Origin: Lindgomyces ingoldianus
Taxonomy: Eukaryota > Ascomycota > Dothideomycetes > Pleosporales > Lindgomycetaceae
Direction of reading: 5' to 3'
Length of the DNA stretch: 64,000 nt
Assembly (NCBI RefSeq): GCF_010093535.1
Contig: NW_022985166.1
Location: forward strand, 1,334,978-1,398,977
Shown: piece by piece, positions 10,660-22,668 of the stretch
Position numbering within the stretch: the stretch's first letter is position 1
Layout of the letters: every line of letters begins with the position of its first letter
The notes under the pieces: generated by a model
Databases searched by the model: none
Seen by the model: the letters and a program-made list of their open reading frames with translations, nothing else
Told to the model about the DNA's origin: nothing
Program-made: the position numbers and the translations under genes

Positions 10660-13600
10660 ATGATATCTCCGACTGCCTCAGCGTCGGCTCAAGATGATGA
10701 AAAGCGTGCATCTGGAGAAGAAACCCCAGCTACAACGACTCTCAGCGATGAGGAGAAGCAGATCATCGAAAAGCAGCTCCACATGCCTAAGAAGAGCGTT
10801 GGGTATTTCTCCCTATTTCGATATGCCAACAGGAAAGAGGCATTGATCATGGCAATTGCCGCTATCGCATCTATCGTGGCTGGCGCTGTTCTTCCACTAA
10901 TGACGGTAATATTCAACCTTCATTCAATAAGCGCAATTTGCTGACTAGCCCACTTCAAGCTTGTCTATGGCAACTTTGCGGGAAGCATGACAAATTTTGC
11001 GACTGATGCTACTGTTGCAGCCCATTTTAAGCACCAAATCAACACTTTCACCTTATATTTCGTGTATCTTGGTATGTTCAAAGACTTTATGTGTATGAAT
11101 GATTCTGACATGCGGGTTTTTCTAGGCATTGCATCATTTATCTCCGTGTACGTGAGTATCATTGGCTTCTCCTACACCGGTGAACGGATCACTCAGCACA
11201 TTCGAGAGCTTTATCTTCGAGCTATATTTCGCCAGAACATTGCCTTCTTCGACTTTCTTGGTTCTGGCGAGGTTACTACACGCATCAGCTCCGGTATGTC
11301 CTGCACTTCAATCGCTTTTCTATCTCTCTGACCTCATGTAGACATGAATCTGGTTCAAGATGGTATTGGGCAGAAAGTGGCCTTGTTCGTCACCGGCACC
11401 TCCATGTTTGTTTCTGCTCTGGTGGTTGGATTTATACGCTCTGCCAAATTAGCAGGCATTATGCTATCGGCAACGGTAGCGGTCGTTCTGATGATGGGTT
11501 TCAACGGTGAGAGCAATACTGGTTGCCCTAGTGACGAATTCTAATTTAAGATAGGCAAGAATATGAAAGCTAATATGACGCTTGCCGTCAATGAGTACGC
11601 AACCGCTGGGACCCTGGCCGAGGAGGTCATATCGTCCGCTCGAAATGTCACCGCATTCGGAACGCAGAAGCGGCTAGAGAAGAAGTACGAGACGTTCTTG
11701 AGAAGGGCCTCGAGATTTGACTTCAAAGGGAAGTTCTGGTTATCCTCAATGATTGCGGGAATGATGGCCGTTCTCAACCTGCAATACGCTTTGGCATTTT
11801 GGCAAGGAAATCGATTCCTTCATGCGGGAGAGCTGGGTGTTGCTCAGATTCTCACCGTCATCATGGCGTCGATGGTTGCAGGTGTTAGTATTGGACGTAA
11901 GTAGACTTCTTTTCGTTGAACCTAGATACTCGCGGAAAGGCAATACTAATCACCAACTGTAGACAATCTTCCGCACCTTGGTGCCTTCGGACAGGCCACA
12001 GCGGCTGCCACTAAAGTCTTCAATACCATCGAGCGCAAGTCACCGATAGATCCAGAGACCGACGAAGGAGAGAAGCCAGAACAGTATATCGGAAACATCG
12101 AGTTCAAGAATATTAAGCACGTATACCCGTCTCGTCCCGATACAACTGTCTTGGAAGATTTCAATCTCGTCATTCCCTCAGGGAAAATGATAGCCCTCGT
12201 TGGTGCATCAGGGTCTGGCAAATCCACGATATTTGGACTTCTCGAACGGTTTTATCTGCCTATGTCTGGGGAAGTCTTCCTCGATGGGAACGATATCAGT
12301 AAATTGAATCTAAAATGGCTAAGGAGGAATATGGCCATCGTCAGTCAGGAACCAGTGCTTTTCAGTACGACGATCTACGAGTCTATCGAACATGGCCTGG
12401 TAGGAACTGAGTATGAGAATGTAAGTGCATACTCAAATCTCTATAATTTGCTACTTGTTGGCAAGTACCAAGAAACACAACTAGGACAAGGATACTTGCC
12501 AAGAGTGTCTCTACATTTGAGAGCGTAGTCTAAGGATTACCTCTCAGGCCTTAGATTCCAACTACTGGTCGTGTCCCATACTATGTGCTATAACGCCGTT
12601 CTCCTCTTCCTTCTACTGAACTGGCACCGAATCTTTGGTACTGACTACCCGCAGGCGAAAGACGAAGTGAAGGCAGAACTCATCGAACAGGCTGCTAAGA
12701 TCGCCAACGCTTGGGACTTCATCAATGAGCTCCCTCTCAAGCTCCGAACTACTGTAGGAGAGCGTGGATCACTGCTTAGCGGAGGCCAAAAGCAGCGAAT
12801 AGCCATCGCACGAGCTGTCGTCTCCGACCCTAAGATTCTACTCCTCGACGAAGCCACTGCCAGTTTAGATACAAAGTCCGAAAGTGCTGTGCAGGAAGCC
12901 CTAGACCGTGCATCGGAAGGCCGGACAACGATCGTTATTGCCCATCGCCTTTCGACAATCAAGAATGCGGATAATATTGTTGTCATGGCCAAGGGTAAGA
13001 TTATGGAACAAGGCACACATGACGAGCTACTTAACCTTGGTGGTATTTATCAGAGTCTAGTGCAGGCCCAAGAGCTGAGTTCAAAGATCCTTCCCAGCGG
13101 CCGAGTCGCTATCATGGAGAAGGAGGGTGAAATTGTTTCCGATCCCGAGAAGCTGAACCTCGTCCGAACAACTACCACCAAACCCGTGTCAATCAAGGCT
13201 CCAACCAAAGACGACAACGAAGACTACAGTACCTGGGAACTAGTCAAATTCAGCTGGTCAATGAACGCGAAAGAGCATAAAATTATGCTGGTTGGATTCC
13301 TTTTCTGCGTCCTCGCGGGTGCGGCACCGGCACTCCAAGCTATTTTCCTAGGTAACTCTATCATCTCGCTCTTGGTCCCCTCAATGTCGACTGGCGGACA
13401 CACACTGGGATTCTGGTGTTGGATGTTCCTTATGTTGGGGATTACCACCTGGATCTTTAACTTCGCCCAAGGACTGACGTTGGCGAAGTCATCAGCGTAA
13501 GTATCTCTCTTGTGGGAGATATTACTGAATATGTTCTAACATTTCAGGCTGCTTATTGCGCGAGTTCGAGAGCAAGCTTTCAGCGCCATTCTCCGTCAGG

Positions 13601-15270
13601 TATGATCTTAAACACATGTAGTTCGCAGCGAGATAATACTGACGAGCTTCAGGATATCGAATTCTTTGATGGAGATGCAGTCACATCTGGCTCACTAGCT
13701 ACTTTCCTCTCTTCAGAAGCTAATCGGCTTGCTGGTATGAGTGGATCTACCCTAGGTGCTATCGTTATGGCAGTGGCTACTATCATCTCCGCCATTGTCA
13801 TAGCCTGCTCGTTTGGATGGAAACTTGCTCTCGTCTGCACTTCAACCCTACCTATCCTCATAGGGTGTGGATACTTTAGATTCCGCGTAGGTTTCCGTCT
13901 TATTTTCAAGTCTGTGGTACAATGTAGCGCAGCTAATATTATTACAAAACTAGGCTCTCATCAGCATGGAAAGACGCACAAAACACTCCACCGAAGCCGC
14001 CTCCTTCGCCTGTGAGGCCGCATCCTCAATCCGCACCGTAGCGTCCCTCTCCCTCGAAAAGCACCTTCTCAACCAATACCACGAGAAACTCAGCGAACAA
14101 GCCCTCGGGAATCTCCGCGCCACACAAACTTCCGCGCTTCTGTATGCGCTATCCCAAAGCCTCTCTATGTTCGTTTTTGCAATGGTGTTCTGGTATGGTG
14201 GAAAACTTATCCTGAAACAAGAATACACGATCGTGCAGTTTTTCGTCTGCTATGCGTCGATTATTAACGGTGCACAGTCTGCTGGTGCAATTTTCTCGTT
14301 CGCACCGGATATGGGGGAGGCGCGGAGTGCTGCAAAACTACTTAAATCGTTCCTAAACCGTGTGCCGAAGATCGATTCATGGTCGACAGAAGGCAAGAAG
14401 ATCGACCGCTTGGACGGAAAAGTCGAGCTTGAGAAAGTCCGGTTTACATACCCTGGACGTCCAGACCACCCTGTACTTCGGGGCGTCAGTCTTATCGCCG
14501 AGCCGGGACAGTTTGTGGCGTTAGTGGGTGCGAGTGGGAGTGGGAAGTCAACTGTAATGGCTCTGCTAGAACGATTTTACAATTACGATTCTGGAGTTGT
14601 GATGGTGGATGAGACGGAATTAAAAGATTATAATCTACAAGAGTATCGGTCGCAGTTGGCGATTGTGAGTCAAGAGACGACATTGTATACTGGGACGATT
14701 AGGGAGAATATTCTTGCGGATAAGGATGATGTGAGCGAGGAGGCGATTGTGCAGGCTTGCAAGGATGCGAATATTTATGAGTTCATTGTAAGTTGTCGTC
14801 TGCCTCTATTATAGTACAAGTATAGAGCTCACATCTCTTAGACATCCCTCCCGGACGGTATGAACACCCTTGTTGGTGCTAAAGGGGCGTTGTTATCAGG
14901 TGGTCAACGTCAGCGCATCGCCATCGCCCGCGCTCTTCTCCGCGATCCTAAGATTCTGTAAGCTCTCCCCTCCACCTCCCAAACCACCAAAAACCCATGA
15001 CTAATCTTCCCGCACAGCCTCCTCGACGAAGCTACTTCCTCTCTCGACAGCACCTCCGAACGCACCGTGCAAGCTGCGCTCGACTCCGCATCCAAAGGCC
15101 GCACTACCATCGCCATCGCTCATCGTCTCAGCACTATCCAACACGCAGATGTTATATATGTGTTTGATCAGGGGAAGGTCGTTGAAAGGGGTACACATGA
15201 CGAATTGATGAGCAAGAGGGGTGTGTACTGGGAGTTGGCGAGGTTGCAGGATATGGGCGCGCCGCAGTAA
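10660..15270 (+). CDS. Full-length ABCB multidrug-resistance (P-glycoprotein type) transporter
   Basis: Twelve exons: 10660-10905, 10960-11071, 11126-11293, 11342-11506, 11555-11896, 11963-12420, 12655-13496, 13548-13599, 13653-13886, 13954-14787, 14842-14957, 15018-15270. All junctions are GT-AG and keep the frame, giving 1273 residues with the TMD-NBD-TMD-NBD layout. NBD1 has Walker [10 protein letters not shown] near residue 425, signature LLSGGQKQR, Walker [13 protein letters not shown] and switch [12 protein letters not shown]2 has Walker A near 1065, [21 protein letters not shown] and IAIAHRLST. Both ATP sites look intact. The family exports hydrophobic compounds, drugs or isoprenylated peptides across the plasma membrane. 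Multidrug type and Ste6-like type cannot be told apart from sequence alone, though two complete canonical sites favour the multidrug type. Intron 6 is the longest (234 bp). Confidence 0.92.
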
Positions 15271-16254
15271 TAGAAGGAGAGATATGGTGAAACAGGAGAT
15301 GGGATAGCTAGTTTCACAGAGGGGCAGAGAGAGAGGTTTGGGTGATATATCCATTTAATCGACTTTTAGACTGAGACGGAGGTAGGTTCCGTATTCCACT
15401 CTTTTTCTTGTAGATTTCTTTTGTACTACACATACTGTATATACCCAATTCTAATTCACCATCACACTTCTTCGCAACCTACAAAACAACCTGCAGCGTC
15501 TAGACAGACCAGATCTCCAACACAGAGCCATAGCAACCCCTCATTCATATTTCTATTCAGATCAAGGACCACGAGCCAATCCCACAAAGCCCCGTAACAA
15601 AGCATCGACCCATATTCAGCCACTAGACAAGAAAAGATACGCCCCACTCCACAGATATTGCATACCCCATTCTTTCTATCCAGCAGCCAAGGGAGGGTGT
15701 GTGAGGGAGTAGAAGAAAAGCCAACAGCAAAGGAGTTTAAATACAGCTCGACGTGTCCACGGCAGAGGGAGCTCTAAAATTTGAGGCCATGGACTAGCAG
15801 TCTTAAAATGATGATTACCATGACCGCGTGCTTCTAGGATTTTTTCTTGCTTGGTTGAATGTATAGAATGAGGATGTCTGTTCAATCCCCCGCCTCACAG
15901 AGTGGACGCAGAAGTTCAATTAATGTTCATGAATGTGCACAGATATGGTTTTATTTCTTGCCAAATACAAGGTCCATGTGTGGGGCCGTCTTGGGACTCG
16001 TGTTACAATGTAGGACCTGCTCCACGAGTGTAGATGCGGTGTGTAATATAGGACACGTGATCTTTTGGTAGGATTGAAGACGCAGACGGTACGATCACAT
16101 CCAGGAACCTAATCAGGCACTCTAGGAGGCCACGGCCTACTACTTGAATATAGACAAACTTACTCTAGGTGCACTACAATACACTTTCCTTGACTGAAAA
16201 CCCCATGCTTTACATATTCAATACTCGCGCGCTATATCGAACCTCCTCCTTCCC
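15271..16254. other. Convergent intergenic region, ABC transporter and ceramidase
   Basis: About 980 bp between two converging genes, presumably the two 3' UTRs and spacer. No gene or repeat was recognised. Confidence 0.5.
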
Positions 16255-18581
16255 TCACGTCAATCTAAACGCCCCACTCGTTCCACTAAACGCCGTTATC
16301 GTCCCCCCAATAGTCTTCGAATCCCCAAAATACCTCAACCTATAAGTCCCCGCACTGGGGCTCTTAACCCCCGTATCCCACGTAATAACAACATCCGAGT
16401 ATCCCGTCAACCCATTCGTCCTCTTCCACTCAAACAACAACTCCCAGTCCCTATCATCCATAACCCTCTTCCAGGACCCATCTGCTTGCTGCTGTTCTAC
16501 AGCTGTAAATGTATCTTCGAGATGTAGGTTATTCCGCGGATTCGCGCCAACGAATGTGGCGCTGACTTTGACACCCCGGGCATAGGAGCCGGAAGCGTCC
16601 TTTGTGACGTCGCCGAATTTCTTACCGAGAGGTGCACCATCGTATACGACGCTGGTGATTAGGCTGATGCTGCGGTCGCGGTTGTCGGGCGGCGAGGGAC
16701 CCGCGGGTGAGGAGCTTGTGGCGTCATCGCGTAGGTAGGAGAGGAGGGAGAGGGTGGAGTTAATGTATGCATTCAAGGTGTTGGGGCCGTAGAGTGTGGA
16801 TGCGCCTTCGTAGCGCTGGATGCTGTATTCTTCTTCGGTTGCGATGTAGTGGGTGTAGCTATTTGCTGGACCACCTAACACGACAATCGGCGGTGTACTT
16901 GCGCTCACAAGATTTGTCGAGATGGCTTGGTTGTACACGGCTTCTCGCCACCGTCTGCCGGACATGGTGGTGGCTTCGCCGGGGGAAACAATGATGATAA
17001 ACTGCCCCACGCGCAGGACTTGGATGTCGACAATGTTGGGGGACCAGTCGTATGGTGTATGGGCTTCGCCTACGTTCAGGAGGACTGGTTTTGGATATTG
17101 GCATTTGATTTGCTTTGGGGAGGGCTCGGCAATGAGTCCTCCGACGACGTTCCAGAAGGGGTTGCTGGGGGCTCCAGGGTCGTTTTGCACGAAATCGAAG
17201 GCGCCCGGCCCGTCCGAGGTTCCGGCCGCGAAGGAGTTACCCAGTGCAGCAGGGCATGTGGATACAGTCGTGCCATTCTTGAGGGTGAAGGTGAAGTTGG
17301 AGAAGTCCACGAAAGTATGGAAGGAGCGGACATTGCCAGTTATGGGAGTGAAGCTATTAGATGCGTAGATGGAAAGGGCTCCGGCGTGCTGCCGTTTGCC
17401 AATTTCGTAGCAGGATTTCACGCCACCGTCGTTTAATCCGAAGAATGGGCCTCGTCCGTGGCAGTCTTGGCTCTTGCCGCCGCAAGTGCTGTCGTTGAGC
17501 CTGCACTCTGCGTTTGAGCCGTCCTCACACCAGGCGCCGAGCACATTTGGAGTTGTATCCCCAACATTGGCCTGCGAGAAGCCCGCTACGAAGCCTGGGG
17601 CCGCGTTCACGCTCGAAGCCATTTCTTGCTCGAACAGATATGCGGCCACGCCCTTGTTGTCTGCGGCGACCACTGTCTGATTTCCAAGAAGAGAAGTTCC
17701 ATGCACGGCGAACCAATTCAGAATACCAATATCCTTCCCGTCACTGGCTCTTGTAAACTTCAGCAACGTCATAGTCTTGTCTACATTATCGGTATATCTA
17801 TCTCTTTCCTCTTTTGGATTCGCAAGATAGGCAAACAGACTGCGATTGATGCTCGCGTCCGTGACCTTAGTGCTCCCCGAACTAATTGTTCCCAGTGCCA
17901 AGCTCTCATGCGCCCTCTTGATGGAAAGCACCGCCCCGTCCACAATGGCGTGGTAGCTCTGCTTGTCAAAGCCCAAGCTGGTAATTTGCGGTAGGAGATA
18001 GTTCAGCCAAGCGCCGGGACCGGAATGGCTGTGTGTGCCTGTTACAGCCACATTCTTCTGTGCGTACATTGAGTACGCCGGGCCCAAGCCCTTGAGTCCC
18101 TCGAGGATGCCATTGCGAATAGCCGTATCGCCAGACTGGGTGTCCAGCACCATGTATATGAATCGCTGGGTCGGATCGCTCGGACTGCCGACGATGAAGG
18201 CGCGCGAGTACAAGCGCTGCCTCAAGCCGGTGCCAACTTGGGACGAATTTGCGTATCCCATCAAGTTGAGTTCAACGACGGGACTGGGAGAGCGGGTTAG
18301 TACGCCGATTGCCGATGCTTGCACGCTCCAGCCTGGTCCTACCCTGTGATATCCGCCTTCCCCACGCCGATCAGGTACTGCGAGGCATCCCCCACGGCCT
18401 TGCCAGCCTGGGCGTCCTTCTCTCTGAACAAGTGTGTCTGGTGCATGCCATGGTAGTCCTGGTCCAGTCGCCAGTGCCAGAAGTCGACCTGGGGGAATCC
18501 GAGGTTAATTACGAGCTGGGATATGATCAGGGAGGCGAAGAAGGCGGCGCCGATGGCGACGAGGACATGTGAGCGTGCCAT
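16255..18581 (-). CDS. Neutral ceramidase
   Basis: Two exons on the minus strand, 18581-18343 and 18283-16255, with a 59-bp GT-AG intron containing CTAAC; 755 residues. Residues 7-28 are hydrophobic, a signal peptide or signal anchor. The family (PF04734) is clear from YLIGVGKADITGPVVELNLM, MVLDTQSGD, the zinc-site VTGTHSHSGPG and WFAVHGTS, and the C-terminal beta-sandwich segment. It should hydrolyse ceramide to sphingosine and fatty acid in the secretory or extracellular space. One oddity: the family's nucleophile Ser lies in GDxSPN, but here that segment reads NVGDTTPNVLGAWC, with Thr324 (ACT) at the nucleophile position. Whether related fungi share this is not known to me. The gene is divergent from SPF27. 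Confidence 0.9.
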
Positions 18582-19021
18582 TCACGCAGCAGGATGTCGA
18601 AGGCGGATGAGTGTACGGAGGGGAGCCTGAGTCGCATCGAGTGCGCGGCAGGGGCAGTAATATACACGTTCGTCTGCGAGGTCGACTGGCACGCTGGAGC
18701 TGGAGCAGCGTGTGTAAGGGGAAGGTAGTAGAGGCACACCCGGCAGCACCGCGGTTGGAATCCTGTTTGATTGAGGGCTGGGAGCCGTGAGAGCCAGCAA
18801 GCAGCCCGCCGCTGCAAGCCTGGCATGCACGACGGACCACTGCGGGTGGCGCATGACGTTTGGGGCATGTAGCCTGGTTTCACTGGCTTCCTCCCCGCCC
18901 CATTGCGCAGGGGTTAGGTCCTGCAGCCCTCGCCTGCTCTCGCGACTGACCTTGCTGAACTTCCTCACTCGCGCATCCACACGACCTCCCAATCTCCCAC
19001 TATCACCAGTTCTAGCCTGCA
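18582..19021. promoter_or_regulatory. Shared divergent promoter region, ceramidase and SPF27
   Basis: Only 440 bp separate the two ATGs, which point away from each other. The region is fairly GC-rich and no TATA box was seen, as in many housekeeping bidirectional promoters. Coupling of the two genes is an inference from spacing only. Confidence 0.5.
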
Positions 19022-19820
19022 ATGCCGCTCATCAACGAATCTTACGAGTCCCTCCCCTGTAAGTTAATCTACCTTGCCATCTTCATTTCCCCTCCTTGCC
19101 TGAACGAGAGAATGCCTGTTTCCAATCTCCATTCTAGAGACTCCGAGGGTTGATTTTGTCGCGTGCATGTGCTCACCAGCTGGTCCCGCAGTGGTCGACG
19201 GCGCGCCCTCCCAGACCCTCGCCGCCGTTGTAGACCTCCTTATACAAGCCAGTATCGAGAGCACCGGCGCAGACAGCCTACAGCTGCATCCCGCGCTGAT
19301 TCCAGCAGCGGCCTATTCTCCACAGTTCTCCGAAGCGGTCGAGCTGGAGCATGCGCGACTGCAGGCCGAAAAGTCGTCGAAACTGCGTGCCATTGATCTC
19401 AAGCGATACGAGGACCTCGAAGCCCCCCCAAATACCGATCCCACGACCGACGAGGACAGCCCCGAGTTGTTCGACAAGTGGACCGATGCGCTGAAGCGGG
19501 CATGCACGTCGTCGGAATATATAAATGGACGGCTCACGCAGCTCGGGTTGCTGGAGCGATTCGGCAAGAATGCCTGGCTGATTGGGAACTCACAGCTGGA
19601 GGATATACTCAAGGCGATTGAGACACAGCTAGCAGATGTGAAGAAGCAGCACGAAGAGACGGAAGAAATGCGGAGAAATCAACAGTGGGCGGTTTCGGGC
19701 GAGATGACCATGTTGGATGACGCGTGGAGGCGAGGCGTTGAACAGGCAATGGAGACTGAGGCTGCGGCCGACCGACTGAAGCGGCTGATTCTGGACAAAC
19801 GGAGGGCAGGTGCTGTTTAA
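19022..19820 (+). CDS. spf27: Pre-mRNA-splicing factor SPF27 (BCAS2/Cwf7 family)
   Basis: Two exons, 19022-19058 and 19192-19820, with a 133-bp intron; 221 residues. The small first exon encodes MPLINESYESLP, the usual start of the fungal family. The joined protein matches BCAS2/SPF27 (PF05700): QLHPALIPAA, EHARLQAEKSSKLRAIDLKR, then LLERFGKNAWLIGNSQLED and a long C-terminal coiled coil ending WRRGVEQAMETEAAADRLKR. SPF27 is a subunit of the Prp19/NTC complex in the nucleus, which supports spliceosome activation. The 3' end faces the SDR gene at a distance of 169 bp. Confidence 0.9.
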
Positions 19821-19989
19821 GATTTTGGATAGAGGAAAGCCCACTTCGCCACCAGGCCAAGATAACTGCCACAGCAAAGGAACGATTCATATACTAGATA
19901 CCCCAGCCTACACATGACTTTAATCTCTACCCCTCATTCCCTCATTCTATACCAGCACCCATGCATAGTATCATACAATTGCATCACGC

Positions 19990-20911
19990 TCATAGCTTTG
20001 CACTAACAACTGTTCCCCCATCCAACGCAATTGTCGCTCCGTTGACCCACGCCCCGGCCCTACTCCCCAGCCAAATACAACACCCGGCCACATCCTCCGG
20101 TGTTCCAATCCTGCCCAATGGAATCCCGCCCTCAATAACATCCTTAAACTTGTCCAGTGTCGCCTTCATCATCTTACTCTGAAACGGTCCACACGCCAGC
20201 GTATTACTCGTGATATTCCTCTGGCCGAGATGGTGTGCGAGCACGCGAGACAAATGGTGAAGGCCGGCTTTGCTGGCGCTATAGGCAAAGGTTTCGAGGG
20301 CGGGGACACGGAGGCCGTCGACGGAGCCAATGTTTATTATGCGCGAGGGCGATTCGCGGGAGGCGCCGGCCTCGAGGAGCGGCGTTACCAGTTGCGTAAG
20401 CTGGAAGACCCGTTGGAGGTTTAAGGTGAGGACCCGCGACCAGGCGGCGGAGGGGTAGGTTGCGTAGGATTCGCCCCAGTTGCTACCGCTATTATTAACG
20501 AGGATGTCCAGCTCTAATCTTTTATTAGCATCCCAATTCTTCCTCAACACGATGCGCATGGATTGGAAGAGAGAGCGCGCATACGTACTCTTCTCCCTCC
20601 GTCCTAACTCCTCAGCTAGCCTCTTAACATCCTCCTCTTTGTAAAAATCCGCGCTGATGAAATCCGCTTTCCCCTTCCCCATCGCATTAAGCTCTTTACA
20701 AGCCTCTTCACAAGCTTTCCTGTCTCTTGATGATATATAAACTTTTGCGCCGTTCTGGACAAAGCCCTCGGATATCATTCGTCCAATGCCTTTCGCGCCA
20801 CCCGTTACGAGGACCACTTTGTCCTGCGGACGGTTAGTGACGGAACTCGGACTGGGAGGAGTGGTGGTGGAAAAACCATACCTTGACGCTGAAGAGACTT
20901 GAGATATCCAT
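19990..20911 (-). CDS. Short-chain dehydrogenase/reductase, 3-oxoacyl-ACP-reductase-like
   Basis: Three exons on the minus strand: 20911-20882, 20823-20589 and 20513-19990; 262 residues. Exon 1 encodes MDISSLFSVK and joins DKVVLVTGGAKGIG, the Rossmann dinucleotide site. The 75-bp second intron (20514-20588) has no in-frame stop and could be read through. Removing it restores GRREKKLDILVNNSG, the family form, and it has GTACGT, a CTAAT branch and TAG. The catalytic Ser and YxxxK are present (INIGSVDG, YSASKAG). The enzyme should reduce or oxidise a carbonyl with NAD(P)H. It resembles the fungal group named after rhamnolipid 3-oxoacyl reductase, but the substrate is unknown. Confidence 0.88.
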
Positions 20912-21778
20912 ATTGAAGAGCTATAAGGGGGGAATTGAGTGAGAAAGAGAGCAAGAATAATGCTGAAGTTAAAGATACGATGGCATATCGGCTATTGGTG
21001 GAGTTGAAACCTTTGGGAATTGGGCCGAGGCTCGGAGAAAAGATTTTCCTTCCCGTTCATCACTCTACTCGTCATACTCATCCAAATCCAACTTTCATGG
21101 ACGGGCGGGATCGTCGAAATGGCGGCAAACTACATCTTGGATGCAAGGAAGGTATGTAGGTACACGAATTTAAGGTTGAATTTGGTACCACCCGCCCGTG
21201 AAACGGAGCGGGCTACCATTTCATAGCCGTCTTCCACTCATCGGCACGGATGTCACTTTTGTTCCGGGGCCCGGTGAATCCAAGCAGGCCTGCTGAAGGA
21301 GATTTATGTTTATTCACAGCGTACGCGAGGTGTTATTCAAAGGCCATGCCTCCAAGTTCTCTCTCCATCATCCTCAAACTTCAAAATTTTCCAATTTGGC
21401 TTGCACAGTTCCATCTCATTGCCTTCCATCCTCTTCCACCCATTAGAACTAAACTGGGCATAACTCCTTTAGCTTCCCCATTATTTGTTCATCCGTTTAG
21501 ACCTAGTTTTGCTCTAAGTTTCTAGATCTATCCCCGCACGTCTCGGTTCTCTCTAGTCCCCGAGTCGAGCATAATCTTACGCAGCTCCGTGCACACTCTC
21601 GCACCCCTTACCTCCCATTGGCACATCACAATCTCCAAAATGTAGTTGCCTGATGCTTTAAAGTCCCCCTTCAACTATATATAGTCCTCAGCCATCCCAG
21701 AGCTTCAACTTCTCCCTCGTCATAAAACCTCACACTCACACCCTTCACCCTCAACCAACCCCCAACCATCAATCCACC
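20912..21778. promoter_or_regulatory. Divergent intergenic region, SDR and DJ-1/PfpI gene
   Basis: About 870 bp between two divergent genes. The right part holds a TATA box candidate at 21676-21683 and a CT/CA-rich leader (CACACTCACACCC, CAACCAACCCCC) just before the DJ-1/PfpI ATG. Confidence 0.4.
21676..21683 (+). promoter_or_regulatory. TATA box candidate of the DJ-1/PfpI gene
   Basis: TATATATA lies 96 bp upstream of ATG 21779 and is followed by a pyrimidine-rich leader, a normal layout for a fungal TATA promoter. Confidence 0.45.
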
Positions 21779-22668
21779 ATGCCAGACCCCAAGCCCTTCC
21801 CGCTACACATAGGCGTCCTAGTAGTAGGGGGCATTCAACTCCTCGACCTCTCCCCCATAGATCTCTTCGCCATGCTCACAACTGATTACCTTAAAGCCTG
21901 CAACCTCCCTCCCGCGATAACCTCGCACGGCATCCCATCCTCGGAGCTGAAGATCACATACATTGCTTCAACCGGTGCCGGCTCTCTCGCGCCCACAACC
22001 CCGAATCTGAAATTCCACATCGATGCTGGATTAGATGATGAGAGTGTTAAACCCGGGAAACTAGATATTTTGATGATCCCAGGACCGGATCCAAATAAGG
22101 TGCCTGAGGAGCCTGCGTTAGAGTTTTTGAGGAAGCATGTGGAGAAGGGGGTTGAGGTTTTGACGATTTGTACGGGGATATTCGTAGCGGGACATGCAGG
22201 CATCCTCGACGGCAAAAACGCAACCGGGGGCCGCGAGATTGTGGATATGATGCTGAAGAAACAGTTTCCAAAGGCGAAATGGCGAGACGATGTACGATGG
22301 ACTACGGACGAGAAACTCTGGACTGCTGGTAGATTTCCCCTTGTTTCATGCACAGTCTCCCCCCTCCTTTTTCCGATTAACGCCTGCCTTCAAACTTCCA
22401 CTTGCCTAATTTTTGCACTTTTCCATAATTCAATATATGTGCATTATTCTGATATCTCCTAGGCGGCATAACAAACGGCCAAGACATGGTGGCCGCATAC
22501 ATCCGCAAGCGGTGGCCTGGCACACTCTCCGAAACCGTATGTAAGCTGGCGGACGTCGGAGATAGAGGACAGTACTATCCCACAGGGAATGTGCGGAATA
22601 CCACTTGGTGGGTGTTCAATGTTTTCCGGGGTTGGTGTACGGGGCTGGTGAAGAAGAAGAGTGCGTGA
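21779..22668 (+). CDS. DJ-1/PfpI family protein (class I glutamine amidotransferase-like)
   Basis: Two exons, 21779-22328 and 22463-22668, with a 134-bp intron; 251 residues. The N-terminal strand IGVLVVGGIQLLDLSPIDLF is the family start. The nucleophile elbow is VEVLTICTGIFVAGHAGILDG, with Cys131 as the expected reactive residue, followed by NATGG. The splice joins WTAG and GITNGQDM, as usual in this fungal group. These proteins act as isocyanide-hydratase-like, glyoxalase-like or chaperone-like enzymes; which one applies is not clear. No signal peptide is seen, so it is probably cytosolic. Confidence 0.85.

Noticed and set aside
16767..18349. Long plus-strand open frames inside the ceramidase gene
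   Set aside because: They are antisense shadows of a clearly recognised minus-strand coding region.
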